A stretch of DNA of 33,835 nucleotides from JAVBUY01 sp031552735 (GTDB lineage Bacteria; Bacillota; Clostridia; Christensenellales; Aristaeellaceae). The stretch covers positions 1 to 33,835 of the forward strand of contig JAVBMF010000039.1 of the NCBI GenBank assembly GCA_031552735.1, in the 5' to 3' direction. The notes under the pieces are model-generated. The model saw only the letters and a list, made by a program, of their open reading frames with translations. It was not told where the DNA came from and did no database searches. This document shows, in pieces, positions 1-8,036 of the stretch (the first letter of the stretch is position 1; every line of letters begins with the position of its first letter). A program made the translations under genes and the position numbers.

Positions 1-735
1 GCCGACTCGCTGGCCGCGTTCAAGACCTTCTTTGCCCCCTATGTCTGCGCCAATGACGAGCTGATCGGCGACGCGTACAAGGATGCCGAGGACCTGTGGA
101 TCGGCGAATCCCCGCTGCCGATGGTGCTGTTCTACAACAAGACGCTGGTCAAGGACGAAGAAGCGCCCAAGACCTGGGACGACCTGCTGGATCCGAAGTG
201 GAAGGGCAAGATCGCGTTCTGCTCGCCCGCCAAGTCCGGCTCGGCCTTCACGCAGCTGTGCACCATGATCTTCGCGCATGGCGGCCCGGACGGCGGCGGC
301 TGGGACTTCGTGTCGCAGTTCTACGCCAACCTGGACGGCAAGCTGCTCGACAGCTCCAGCAATTGCCATAAGCTCGTGGCCACCGGCGAATACGCGATCG
401 GCGTGACGCTGGAGAAAGCCGCCGTGCTGTATGCCGACAACAAGGATGTCGCCTTTGTGTATCCCAAGCAGGATTCTGCGGTGCCCGATGGCGTCGCGCT
501 GGTCAAGGGCGCGCCCAACGAGGCCAACGCCAAGCTGTTCATTGATTTCGTGACCGGCGCCGAGTGCCAGACCGCGCAGAACGTGGAATGGAAGCGCCGC
601 CCGGTGCGCAGCGACGTCGCGCCTGTCGGCCTGTGCGCGCTGACCGAGATCGACATGGTCGCCTATGACTTTGACTGGGCCGCGGCCAACAAGCCCGCCA
701 TCATCGAGAAGTGGCAGGAGATCGTCGTCCAGTAA
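1..735 (+). CDS. ABC transporter substrate-binding protein, AfuA/FbpA-like (5' end missing)
   Basis: This is the C-terminal 244 residues of a periplasmic-binding-protein-like solute receptor, open in frame from the first base, so the N-terminus and signal peptide lie outside the window. The stretch FYNKTLV followed by a TWDDLLDPKWKGKI motif is typical of the iron(III)/2-aminoethylphosphonate/putrescine-type binding proteins (AfuA/FbpA/PotD superfamily). The late segment on residual solute, GAPNEANAKLFIDFV, is also typical. It is followed on the same strand by the matching ATPase and fused permease, so it should deliver ligand to that importer. Binding proteins of this family take ferric ion, phosphonates, thiamine or sugar phosphates, and the ligand cannot be chosen from this fragment. 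The stop is TAA, followed by a terminator-like hairpin. Confidence 0.85.
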   Translation, partial: ADSLAAFKTFFAPYVCANDELIGDAYKDAEDLWIGESPLPMVLFYNKTLVKDEEAPKTWDDLLDPKWKGKIAFCSPAKSGSAFTQLCTMIFAHGGPDGGGWDFVSQFYANLDGKLLDSSSNCHKLVATGEYAIGVTLEKAAVLYADNKDVAFVYPKQDSAVPDGVALVKGAPNEANAKLFIDFVTGAECQTAQNVEWKRRPVRSDVAPVGLCALTEIDMVAYDFDWAAANKPAIIEKWQEIVVQ

Positions 736-748
736 CCTATGGTACGAT

Positions 749-784
749 GAGGGGGCATCTCTTCGGGGAATGCCCCCTCTTTTA
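749..784 (+). terminator. terminator or attenuator between binding-protein and ATPase genes
   Basis: A perfect 10-bp stem GAGGGGGCAT/ATGCCCCCTC (749-758 with 770-779) encloses an 11-nt loop and is followed by TTTTA. It sits between the binding-protein gene and the ATPase gene of one importer. It probably ends most transcripts after the abundantly needed binding protein and lets a fraction read into the ATPase and permease genes. Confidence 0.7.
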
Positions 785-805
785 TCCCCAAGTTTCTAGA
801 ATCCG

Positions 806-849
806 CAGACTGACGATGAATGCCCGGACGCGCGTTTATCGACAGCCTG
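806..849. repeat. short imperfect inverted repeat upstream of ATPase gene
   Basis: The arms 806-820 and 835-849 are imperfect reverse complements (about 12 of 15 positions) around a 14-bp centre. The right arm TTTATCGACAGCCTG closely matches the right arm of the larger inverted-repeat element at 26367-26393, which holds TTTATCGACAGTCTG. It may be a remnant of the same element or a simple mRNA hairpin. Confidence 0.35.
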
Positions 850-894
850 ACAAGCACGAAGCGCCGGCGGCAGCGTCGGCCTTGGAGGTACATA

Positions 895-1968
895 ATGAGC
901 CAGCGAGTGACCATTGACAGTGTCGTCAAGCGCTACGGCAGCTTCACCGCCGTAGACCAGATCAGCCTGACCATTGAGCCGGGCGAATTTTTCACGCTGC
1001 TGGGGCCTTCGGGCTGTGGCAAAACCACGCTGCTGCGCATGATCGCCGGGTTTAATACCATCGACGCGGGCAGCATCTTTTTTGATGAGAAAAAAATCAA
1101 TCATGTCGAAGCGCACAAGCGCGACATCGGCATGGTGTTTCAAAATTACGCCATTTTCCCGCATTTGACGGTGTATGAGAACGTTGCCTATGGCCTGCGC
1201 GCCAAGCGCGTGCCGCGCGCCGATATTGAAACGCGGGTCGCCGCCGCGCTGGAGCAGGTGCAAATCCAGGCGCTCAAGAGCCGCCGCCCCAACGAGCTGT
1301 CCGGCGGACAGCAGCAGCGCGTCGCGCTGGCCCGCGCGTTTGTCATCGAACCGGGCGTGCTGCTGATGGATGAGCCGCTTTCCAACCTGGACGCCAAACT
1401 GCGCGTGCAGATGCGCATGGTCATCAAGAAACTCCAGCGCCGTCTGGGCATCACCACCATCTACGTCACGCACGATCAGGAGGAGGCGCTGGCCATCTCC
1501 GACCGCATCGCGGTCATCAAGGATGGCAAGGTGATGCAGGTGGGCACGCCGGACCAAATCTACAAGCGCCCGGAAAACCCGTTTGTCGCCAACTTCATCG
1601 GTGTATCCAACACGCTGCCCTGCACCGTGACCAGCCAGTCCGATACCGAGGCCAAGCTGACGCTGGGTGATTTCTCGGTCATCGCGCCGCTGCGCAAGCG
1701 TTACGACGGTGAGGCGACGATCTCCGCGCGGCCAGAGCAGCTTTTCTTCACGGACAAGGGGCTGGCCGGGACCATCGTGCTCTCCACGTTCCTGGGCGAT
1801 TTTGTGGAGTATGAGGTGCAGCTGGCAGACGGCCAGATTCTGCAAGTCAATGAGTACACCAAGGACACGCCCGCGCTGCGCGAGGACGGCGCAAAGGTGC
1901 ACATCGTCTTTGACCCCGCGCGCGTCAACCTCTACGCCGCCGACACCGAGGAGGTGCTCTCATGCTGA
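895..1968 (+). CDS. ABC transporter ATP-binding protein (FbpC/PotA-like)
   Basis: This is the ATPase subunit, 357 residues, that energises the importer made with the flanking genes. Walker A GPSGCGKTT is at about residues 37-45, the Q-loop glutamine at 83, the LSGGQ signature at 135-139, Walker B VLLMDE at 155-160 and the switch histidine in VTHDQEEA at 193. The C-terminal 120 residues fit the TOBE-type regulatory domain of the CUT1/iron/polyamine group. The ATG at 895 is chosen because GGAGG lies 6 bases upstream; an in-frame ATG at 820 has no such site and would add 25 non-conserved residues. Its stop overlaps the start of the permease gene by 7 bases, so the two are translationally coupled. 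The substrate is not determined by this subunit. Confidence 0.93.
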   Translation: MSQRVTIDSVVKRYGSFTAVDQISLTIEPGEFFTLLGPSGCGKTTLLRMIAGFNTIDAGSIFFDEKKINHVEAHKRDIGMVFQNYAIFPHLTVYENVAYGLRAKRVPRADIETRVAAALEQVQIQALKSRRPNELSGGQQQRVALARAFVIEPGVLLMDEPLSNLDAKLRVQMRMVIKKLQRRLGITTIYVTHDQEEALAISDRIAVIKDGKVMQVGTPDQIYKRPENPFVANFIGVSNTLPCTVTSQSDTEAKLTLGDFSVIAPLRKRYDGEATISARPEQLFFTDKGLAGTIVLSTFLGDFVEYEVQLADGQILQVNEYTKDTPALREDGAKVHIVFDPARVNLYAADTEEVLSC

Positions 1969-3626
1969 CGCGAGACGGCTGGCGGCTCAAGACCGATTTC
2001 TGGTTCTGGGTCAAGGCGCTGGTGCTGCTCGTGCTGGTGGTGTTTCTGGTCTATCCGTTCTACACACTGATTACGCGCAGCTTCTTCACCAGCAAGGAAC
2101 CCGGCCTCACGTTCTACAACTACATCCGCTTTTTCACCAAGCCGTATTACTACCGCACGCTGGGCAACACGCTGGTGGTGGTCGGGCTGGCGACGCTGTT
2201 CACTACGCTGATCGGCGTGCCGCTGGCATACCTGCTGACACGCTACAACATCGCGGGCAAGCGGCTGTGGCACATCTTCATCATCATGTCGCTGATGTCC
2301 CCGCCGTTCATCGGCGCGTATTCGTGGATTCTGCTGTTTGGCCGCGCCGGATTTGTCACCAAGTTCTTTCTGGCGACGTTCGGCTGGCGGCTGCCGTCGA
2401 TCTATGGGCTGGGCGGCATTGTGATCGTGTTTACCTTCCACCTGTTCCCCTATGTGTATCTGTATGTGTCGGGCGCGTTGTCGTCCATCGACAGCTCACT
2501 GGAAGAGGCTGCCGAGAACCTTGGCTCGGGCAAGCTGCGCCGCCTGTTCACCGTCACGCTGCCGGTGGTGCTGCCCTCCATCGCGGCAGGCGCGGTGATG
2601 GTGTTTATGACCTCGCTGGCCGACTTTGGCACGCCGATGCTCATCGGCGAGGGCTACCCGGTGCTGCCGGTGCTGGTGTACGACGAGTACATGAGCGAGA
2701 TGGGCGGCAACGCCAACATGGCCAGCGCGCTGTCGGTGATCGTGGTGGGCTGCTCGCTGCTGGTGCTGGCGGTGCAGAAATACATGGTGTCGCGCCGCAA
2801 CTATGTGATGACCGCCATGCGCCCGCCGCAGGAAGTGAAACTGACCGGCGGCAAGCGCTTTTTCGCCACGCTGGCCGTGGCGCTGGTGACGCTGATCGGC
2901 CTAATGCCGCAGATCGTGGTCGTGTGCTTGTCGTTTGTCAAGACCGGATTCTCGGGCTTTGTCGGCGGCTTCACGCTGGAAAACTACCAGACCATCGCCA
3001 AGCGTCTGTCCACCAACATCACCAACACGTTCTTTTTCTCGATGGTCGCCATTGTCTTTATCGTGCTGCTGGGCATGCTGATCAGCTATGTGATCGTGCG
3101 CCAGCGCGGCAAGGTGGGCGGCCTGCTGGATATGCTGGTCATGTTCCCCTATGTCATTCCCGGCTCGGTGCTGGGCATCGGGCTGATCGTCGCGTTCAAC
3201 AAGCCGCCGATCATCCTGACCGGCACCGCCGCGATCATGATCCTGTCGTATGTGGTGCGCAAGCTGCCGTATACCGTGCGCTCGGGCAGCGCCTTCCTCT
3301 ACCAGACCGATCCGTCGGTGGAGGAGGCGTCCATCAACCTGGGCGTGTCGCCGATGAAAACCTTCTTTAAGGTAACGGCGCGCATGATGGCGCCGGGCAT
3401 CCTCTCGGGCGCGATCCTCAGCTGGATCACCTGCATCAACGAGCTGTCGTCGTCCATCATGCTCTATGGCGGCCGCACGTCCACCATCGCGGTGGCGATC
3501 TATCAGGAGGTGCGCCGCAACAGCGACGGCACCGCCGCGGCGCTGTCGGCCATCCTGACGCTGACCACCATCACCTCGCTGCTGATCTTCCTGCGCGTCA
3601 GCCGGGGCAAGGTGTCGGTGGTGTAG
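1962..3626 (+). CDS. ABC transporter permease, fused two-domain FbpB type
   Basis: This 554-residue polytopic membrane protein contains two homologous binding-protein-dependent transport permease domains in tandem, as in FbpB, SfuB and PhnV-like fused permeases. Each half carries an EAA loop, the coupling site for the ATPase: EEAAENLGSGKLRRLF near residue 180 and EEASINLGVSPMKTFF near residue 450. About twelve hydrophobic segments are visible, starting with one at residues 15-35. The start ATG overlaps the end of the ATPase gene. A single fused chain would supply both membrane halves, so with the preceding two genes the importer looks complete. A Fe(III)-type substrate is possible, but phosphonate or sugar-phosphate uptake fits equally well. 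Confidence 0.92.
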   Translation: MLTRDGWRLKTDFWFWVKALVLLVLVVFLVYPFYTLITRSFFTSKEPGLTFYNYIRFFTKPYYYRTLGNTLVVVGLATLFTTLIGVPLAYLLTRYNIAGKRLWHIFIIMSLMSPPFIGAYSWILLFGRAGFVTKFFLATFGWRLPSIYGLGGIVIVFTFHLFPYVYLYVSGALSSIDSSLEEAAENLGSGKLRRLFTVTLPVVLPSIAAGAVMVFMTSLADFGTPMLIGEGYPVLPVLVYDEYMSEMGGNANMASALSVIVVGCSLLVLAVQKYMVSRRNYVMTAMRPPQEVKLTGGKRFFATLAVALVTLIGLMPQIVVVCLSFVKTGFSGFVGGFTLENYQTIAKRLSTNITNTFFFSMVAIVFIVLLGMLISYVIVRQRGKVGGLLDMLVMFPYVIPGSVLGIGLIVAFNKPPIILTGTAAIMILSYVVRKLPYTVRSGSAFLYQTDPSVEEASINLGVSPMKTFFKVTARMMAPGILSGAILSWITCINELSSSIMLYGGRTSTIAVAIYQEVRRNSDGTAAALSAILTLTTITSLLIFLRVSRGKVSVV

Positions 3627-3680
3627 GCGGCCATGCCACCAGGAACCTCGCTTCGCGTTTATCCACGAAATCTTTGCAAA

Positions 3681-3710
3681 AAAACCGTTCGGCTCACGCC
3701 GGACGGTTTT
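3681..3710. terminator. bidirectional terminator between convergent operons
   Basis: A 12-bp stem with one G-T pair (3681-3692 with 3699-3710) has a 6-nt loop CTCACG. On the plus strand it ends in TTTT. On the minus strand the stem runs straight into an eight-T tract, so it is strongest as the terminator of the leftward amidohydrolase operon. It also closes the permease gene. Confidence 0.85.
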
Positions 3711-3734
3711 CGTGTATCCGCAAAGTCTGTTTTG

Positions 3735-4787
3735 CTACAGCAAGTGTTCGAGCTGCGCCCGCAAAATCGCAAAGTCCGCCTGCTCGGCGTCGGTACTATC
3801 GTTGGCCAGGTACGCCTCGGTCAGGTTCAGCAGCCGTCTGGCGCCCGCCGGGTCGATGTCCGCCGCCTCGGGCACACCGACAAACCGCTCGAAATTGGTG
3901 GCGAATATCTTGTCCAGCGCGTCGTCGGGCAGCTTTATGCCCACGCCCTGTATGCCCAGGAAGTCAAACGGCGCGTCGGTTTCCAGGCAAGCGTGCGGCA
4001 GGCTGTAGCGGCCATGGTTTTTGTTGATCTCAAACTCGCTGTCGCCATCGGACAGGTCGGTGCCGTAGACAATGCGATCCTGATAGCGGATGAAAAAGTC
4101 TCGCCACGCGTCGGGCTGCTGCATGAACTGCCCGTACATCTCGCGCCCCGGTGCCAGATCAAACCGCACGTTCGGAAAGTCGCGCATCATGCGCTCGGCG
4201 TGCGCCAGATCGTCGCCACAGAAGTACATGTGCGCCAGCGTCACCCGCAAATCGGGATAGCGTGCCAGCACGCGCTCGGTCTGCGCGTACAGCGCCTCCA
4301 GCGTGGGAAACGTGCCGTCCAGATACGCCCAGCCGTTGTCGATGGCGAACTGCGGCGCGCGCTTGGCGTCCCAGAAGGCCGACGGGTCGCCCACATGCCA
4401 CAGCACCGGCACGCGCTCGGCCTGACAGCGCGCGAACAGCGGCGCGTACACCGCGTCGTCCATCGGCACGCGCACCTGCTTCATCATGTTGGGCTTGGTC
4501 TCGATGATTTTCAGGCCGTCAAAGCCCGCGCCCAGCAGCGCGTCGAGCTGGCGCGCGTAGTCGTCGGCGGTGCGCGCGTTGCCGCGATGCACCAGCCCGC
4601 CGAACGCGAATGCCCTGCCCTTGTTCATCGCCTTGGCGATCAGCGTACGGATGTTATTCAGGTAGTCGTCCCACAGCGGGCAGCCCAGCAGGCAGAACTT
4701 CTCGTAGCCATACTGCGCCGCCACGCCGCCGATGCGCTCGGGCATTTTGTAGTGCACATGCATGTGCGCGTCGATGGTTCGTCGCAT
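3735..4787 (-). CDS. amidohydrolase family protein (amidohydrolase 2 / COG2159-like)
   Basis: This 350-residue protein has a metal-dependent hydrolase (TIM-barrel) layout. The motif DAHMHVH is at residues 6-12, with H8 and H10 as likely metal ligands. K93 lies in GLKIIE, H131 in LWHVGD, H186 in LAHMYF and D244 in YGTDLSD, which matches the order of metal ligands in the amidohydrolase-2 family. Members hydrolyse or decarboxylate small cyclic or acidic substrates; uronate or lactone processing would fit the neighbouring oligogalacturonate-lyase-like gene, but this is inference. The ATG follows the stop of that upstream gene almost directly (TGATATG), and its GGAGG site lies inside the upstream coding end, so the two genes are coupled. 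Confidence 0.82.
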   Translation of the reverse strand: MRRTIDAHMHVHYKMPERIGGVAAQYGYEKFCLLGCPLWDDYLNNIRTLIAKAMNKGRAFAFGGLVHRGNARTADDYARQLDALLGAGFDGLKIIETKPNMMKQVRVPMDDAVYAPLFARCQAERVPVLWHVGDPSAFWDAKRAPQFAIDNGWAYLDGTFPTLEALYAQTERVLARYPDLRVTLAHMYFCGDDLAHAERMMRDFPNVRFDLAPGREMYGQFMQQPDAWRDFFIRYQDRIVYGTDLSDGDSEFEINKNHGRYSLPHACLETDAPFDFLGIQGVGIKLPDDALDKIFATNFERFVGVPEAADIDPAGARRLLNLTEAYLANDSTDAEQADFAILRAQLEHLL

Positions 4788-4788
4788 A

Positions 4789-5946
4789 TCATGCCTCCAC
4801 TTCTATTTCATATAGCTGCACCGTCCCGGTCTTGTCCGAGGCAAACAGCACGCGACGGTCGTCCCAGCTAAAGGTCGGGTGGCAGTGCGTGTGCTGGCCG
4901 CGCCAACTGGTGCCGTGGTGGCACAGCTTGGTCAGCGCGGGCGGTGTGCCGTCGTCATGCAGGCGGATCAGCACCAGATCATCCACCTCGTCGCCGACCA
5001 GCAGGTGGTCGTCGCTGGTGGCGTGGTAGTGGTTGCAATAGTGTGGCATCGCATAGGTGCGCAGCACGCGCCCGGTCGCGTCGGCCAGCCCGACCATCGG
5101 CACAAAATCGCTATCCACCGGCTGCGCCACCGCCTGTGTGCGGTCGCTGGTGATGGTGCCGTCGCAGCCCGGCCCGCGATTGTCAAAGAATATCTCGCCC
5201 TTGCGCGTCCAGAACTCGTGCCCCACGCTGTCTTTTTCTCCCTGGCGGAAGCAGGGATCGATCTCGCCTGTGCCGGTATTCAGCAGCCAGATGCGCTGAT
5301 GCACCAGATTCCACGGCCCCTCGTGGCAGTACATCGCCAGCGCCGGATCGACCGGCGAAAACTGGAAGTGCCCGCACTCGTGCGTGTCGCGCGCGACCAG
5401 CCGCGCCTCGCTGCCATCGACCGGGATCAGGAAGAACCGGCACTTCTTGCAGCGGTACATTTTCTCCTTAAACCCGGCATAGTTGATGCCGTGCTCCACC
5501 TGCACATCCTCGTTGGTGAGCAGGCCGACCATCGTCTGATCGCTGTTCAGCGACACGCGCCCGCCGCGCCAGCCCTCGGGCAGCGTGTACAGCGCGCGGC
5601 TCTCGCCGGTGCGCGGCGTCAGCAGCATCACCGTGCGGTCCACGGTGTACAGGATGTGCTCGCCGGTGGGGTCCTTGGTGTAGTTGCCGGTGGTCTGCGG
5701 CGGCAGGTGCCCGGTCAGCCGCGTGATGGCGCCGCTGGTCAGCTCCATGCGGAAGATATTGAACGTCGGCGCGGTGTCGCGGTCGGACACGAAATACAGC
5801 GCCGGTTCGTCTTGCAGATACGAGTTTTCGGTGAAGTAAAAGTGCACATTGTTGCTGCCCGGGTCGGTGGTGAGCTGCCGAAGCGTGCGCCCGGTCAGCG
5901 GGTCGCGCACCAGCGTGATCTCTCCGGGATATTGCTGACGCAACAT
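4789..5946 (-). CDS. oligogalacturonate lyase-like beta-propeller protein (PL22-like)
   Basis: At 385 residues this is almost exactly the length of the oligogalacturonate lyases (about 388). Its propeller-like repeats have Asp-box-like turns such as YFVSDRDT and VLFASDKTG. The C-terminal QHTHCHPTFSWDD places Q351, H354 and H356 with the spacing of the metal-binding Gln/His/His set of that family, and further histidines lie in HYCNHYHAT (302-308). The family cleaves short unsaturated galacturonides by beta-elimination in the cytoplasm, and no signal peptide is visible here. Many relatives lack tested activity, so the exact substrate is open. AAAGGAGG lies 7 bases before the ATG. It is the first gene of a two-gene operon and is divergent from a carbohydrate importer. 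Confidence 0.8.
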   Translation of the reverse strand: MLRQQYPGEITLVRDPLTGRTLRQLTTDPGSNNVHFYFTENSYLQDEPALYFVSDRDTAPTFNIFRMELTSGAITRLTGHLPPQTTGNYTKDPTGEHILYTVDRTVMLLTPRTGESRALYTLPEGWRGGRVSLNSDQTMVGLLTNEDVQVEHGINYAGFKEKMYRCKKCRFFLIPVDGSEARLVARDTHECGHFQFSPVDPALAMYCHEGPWNLVHQRIWLLNTGTGEIDPCFRQGEKDSVGHEFWTRKGEIFFDNRGPGCDGTITSDRTQAVAQPVDSDFVPMVGLADATGRVLRTYAMPHYCNHYHATSDDHLLVGDEVDDLVLIRLHDDGTPPALTKLCHHGTSWRGQHTHCHPTFSWDDRRVLFASDKTGTVQLYEIEVEA

Positions 5947-5975
5947 GCCGCGCCTCCTTTATGTTTTTGTTTTCC

Positions 5976-6004
5976 AGCATAGCACAGCCCGCCGGTAAAG
6001 TACA
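5976..6004 (-). promoter_or_regulatory. candidate promoter of the lyase-amidohydrolase operon
   Basis: Read on the minus strand, TATGCT (5976-5981) is preceded by TGC, forming an extended -10. TGTACT (5999-6004) lies 17 bp further upstream as a weak -35. The start codon is about 30 bases downstream. Confidence 0.45.
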
Positions 6005-6045
6005 GATATGCCGGACATTTTCAAAAAACTGCACAGCATTTGCGG

Positions 6046-6088
6046 TTTTGCGCATGCCATTTTTTCGGCCTTTTTCGCTTTTGCGCAT
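6046..6088. promoter_or_regulatory. direct repeats in the divergent control region
   Basis: TTTTGCGCAT occurs at 6046-6055 and again at 6079-6088. The copies are exactly 33 bp apart, close to three helical turns, and flanking bases are partly shared. Phased direct repeats between two divergent operons are a typical layout for an AraC-family regulator, and such a regulator is encoded downstream at 10682. Binding is inferred, not shown. Confidence 0.35.
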
Positions 6089-6106
6089 CATCCGCGATTT
6101 TGCCGC

Positions 6107-6135
6107 TTGCCGTCGCGCGCGGGGCAACGTACCAT
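6107..6135 (+). promoter_or_regulatory. weak candidate promoter for the importer operon
   Basis: TTGCCG (6107-6112) and TACCAT (6130-6135) are separated by 17 bp. Each matches the housekeeping consensus at four of six positions. The pair lies just downstream of the phased direct repeats, which suits an activator-dependent promoter. Confidence 0.3.
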
Positions 6136-6205
6136 GGGATTACAAGGCGGCGGACTGATGGATTCCGCGCCGCAATCACCAATGCGTAGAAGGAGGATTC
6201 CCCTA

Positions 6206-7738
6206 ATGAAGAAATGCATCGCTCTGGTTCTGTCCCTGCTGCTGGTCATCCCCGCGCTGGCCGGTTTTGCCGCCGACGCGCCGTTCACCATCACCGTGAT
6301 GGCGCCGTTCTACAACGACGCGCCGCCCAAGGGCAGCACCGTTGCCGAGGGCAAAACCCAGCCCGCCTTAAAGGCGCTGGAAGAGGCGACCGGCGTGTCG
6401 CTGGACATCGAGTGGGCGCCGCAGGGCGACTACGCCACCAAGTTCAACACCGTCATGTCGGGCAGCAAGATCCCGATGGTGATCGCGCTGACCTCCGGCA
6501 TGGCCATCAACCCCGCGTTCCTGAAGTATTGCCAGAACGACGTGTTCTGGGACCTGACCGACAAGATCGCCAAGTACCCCACACTGTCCACCATGCTGAG
6601 TGACCCGCTGCATCTGGAAGTGACCTCGGTGGGCGGCCGCAACTACATGCTGCCCGCGCTGACCGAGACCGCGCGCGTCGGCCTGATCTACCGCGCCGAC
6701 TGGGCGGAGAAGCTGGGCATCACCCCGCCGACCAACGCCGATGAAGTGTTCCAGATGGCGCGCCGCTTCACCACCGACGATCCGGACGGCAACGGCCAGA
6801 ACGACACTTTCGGCTTCGCGTACATCGACGACGCCGATAAAGAGCTGATCTACGCCGGGTTCGACACCATGGCGGTGGCGCTGGGTGCGCCCAACAAGTA
6901 TGGCACCAACGGCGGCGAATACGTCCCCTATTTCGAGACCGCGCAGTACATGGACACGCTGAATCTGTTCAAAGACCTGTATGACTCGGGCTACATGAAT
7001 CAGGACTTCGCGCTGATCAAGGGCAACGACAAGTACAACCCGATCCTGCAGGAAAAAGCCGGATTCATGTTCACCACCGCCGCCAACTCGGCGTACCCGG
7101 GCGGCAAGTATGACACGCTGATTAAGGAAGTCAACCCCAACGCCAAGATGGCCTATACCCTGCTGATGACCAACCCCGAGGGCGTGCAGGTCACCAACTC
7201 CACCCTGTCGCCCAGCGGCATCGGCGGCATCGTCATCCCCAAGGCATCGGTCAAGACCGAGGAAGAGCTCGACCGCATCCTGCAATTCTTCGAGGACGCG
7301 CAGGATGAGTCCAAGCCGGGCGCGAAGATCATCGCGCTGGGCGTCGAGGGCCTGCACTACACCATCAACGGCGACAAGATCGACATCTCCGCCGACCAGA
7401 AGAAAGTGCGCGCCGACGACGGCACCGCCGACATCTTCCTGCAAATGATCCCGCGCCGCCTGTTCGCGCCGGATTTCGGCCAGCCGCGCAGCGAGGCCGA
7501 CAAGATCAAGATGGCGTGCAATGATCAGAAGCAGTTCGCCATCCAGGACGCCGCGGCCGGCAAGCTGTCTGCCGACACGCTCAGCCTCCAGGCGTCGATC
7601 GCCACCATCATCTCCGACGCGCGCGTCAAGTACATCATGGGTCAGATTGACGCGGCGGGCTTTGAAGCCGCCGTCAAGGATTGGCACGCCCAGGGCGGCG
7701 ACACCATCCTGGCCGAGCTGAACGCGCTGGCGAAGTAA
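6206..7738 (+). CDS. extracellular sugar-binding protein, LplA/YtcQ-like
   Basis: This is a 510-residue solute-binding protein of the family that works with LplB/LplC permeases on oligosaccharides and uronides. The N-terminus is a clear export signal: KK, a hydrophobic core to about residue 20, then LAGFAADA. There is no cysteine at a lipobox position; the only early cysteine is residue 4. A segment DPDGNGQNDTFGFAY, an Asp/Asn-rich loop resembling an EF-hand-like calcium site, is common in this family. The ATG at 6206 is fixed by AGGAGG 9 bases upstream; an in-frame ATG at 6008 would precede the signal peptide with unrelated residues. A strong terminator follows, then the two permease genes. 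Association with the lyase-like gene suggests oligogalacturonides or related uronides as ligand. Confidence 0.88.
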   Translation: MKKCIALVLSLLLVIPALAGFAADAPFTITVMAPFYNDAPPKGSTVAEGKTQPALKALEEATGVSLDIEWAPQGDYATKFNTVMSGSKIPMVIALTSGMAINPAFLKYCQNDVFWDLTDKIAKYPTLSTMLSDPLHLEVTSVGGRNYMLPALTETARVGLIYRADWAEKLGITPPTNADEVFQMARRFTTDDPDGNGQNDTFGFAYIDDADKELIYAGFDTMAVALGAPNKYGTNGGEYVPYFETAQYMDTLNLFKDLYDSGYMNQDFALIKGNDKYNPILQEKAGFMFTTAANSAYPGGKYDTLIKEVNPNAKMAYTLLMTNPEGVQVTNSTLSPSGIGGIVIPKASVKTEEELDRILQFFEDAQDESKPGAKIIALGVEGLHYTINGDKIDISADQKKVRADDGTADIFLQMIPRRLFAPDFGQPRSEADKIKMACNDQKQFAIQDAAAGKLSADTLSLQASIATIISDARVKYIMGQIDAAGFEAAVKDWHAQGGDTILAELNALAK

Positions 7739-7753
7739 TTCTGGCAAACACAT

Positions 7754-7783
7754 GGGGCGGGGAGAGTGCTCCCCGCCCCCTTT
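7754..7783 (+). terminator. terminator after sugar-binding-protein gene
   Basis: A perfect 11-bp stem GGGGCGGGGAG/CTCCCCGCCCC (7754-7764 with 7769-7779) has an AGTG loop and is followed by CTTT. It would stop most transcripts after the binding-protein gene and so set its level above that of the permeases. Confidence 0.8.
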
Positions 7784-7784
7784 A

Positions 7785-7961
7785 GGGCATCGACAAGTCG
7801 ATGCCCTCGAACAAAATGTATCCTGCATTTTGTTCGCTTGCACGGCTTGCGCCGTGACTCGCTTTGCTCGTGATGGTATGTGTGTTTTCCTGACGGAAAA
7901 CTCCCCGCCCGCGAGGCAAAGCCTCGCGATTCGAATGAATATAAAGGGGCTGCGGCCCCTT
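7785..7961. repeat. row of six perfect palindromes between binding protein and permease
   Basis: Six perfect stem-loops follow one another: 7785-7806 (10 bp), 7808-7836 (11 bp), 7841-7856 (6 bp), 7884-7901 (7 bp), 7910-7928 (8 bp) and 7944-7961 (7 bp). More than half of the 177 bases are in stems. Several reading frames stay open through it on both strands, but no frame has a credible start or domain. It resembles a mobile palindromic repeat or a folded RNA more than a gene. It fills most of the 298-base gap before the permease gene. Confidence 0.7.
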
Positions 7962-8036
7962 CATGCATCCCCAAAGCGTAAAACTTATTTTTTCGACGAT
8001 CTGGCCACTTTATCACAAACCGAGAGGGGTGCGCTC

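Noticed and set aside
7785..7961. CRISPR array
   Set aside because: The palindromes differ from each other in sequence and there are no regular direct repeats or spacers.
7752..8036. N-terminal extension of the LplB-type permease through the palindromes
   Set aside because: The start at 7752 lies inside the terminator stem and lacks a ribosome site; the encoded residues are a readout of palindromes. The ATG at 8037 has a ribosome site and starts the membrane protein sensibly.
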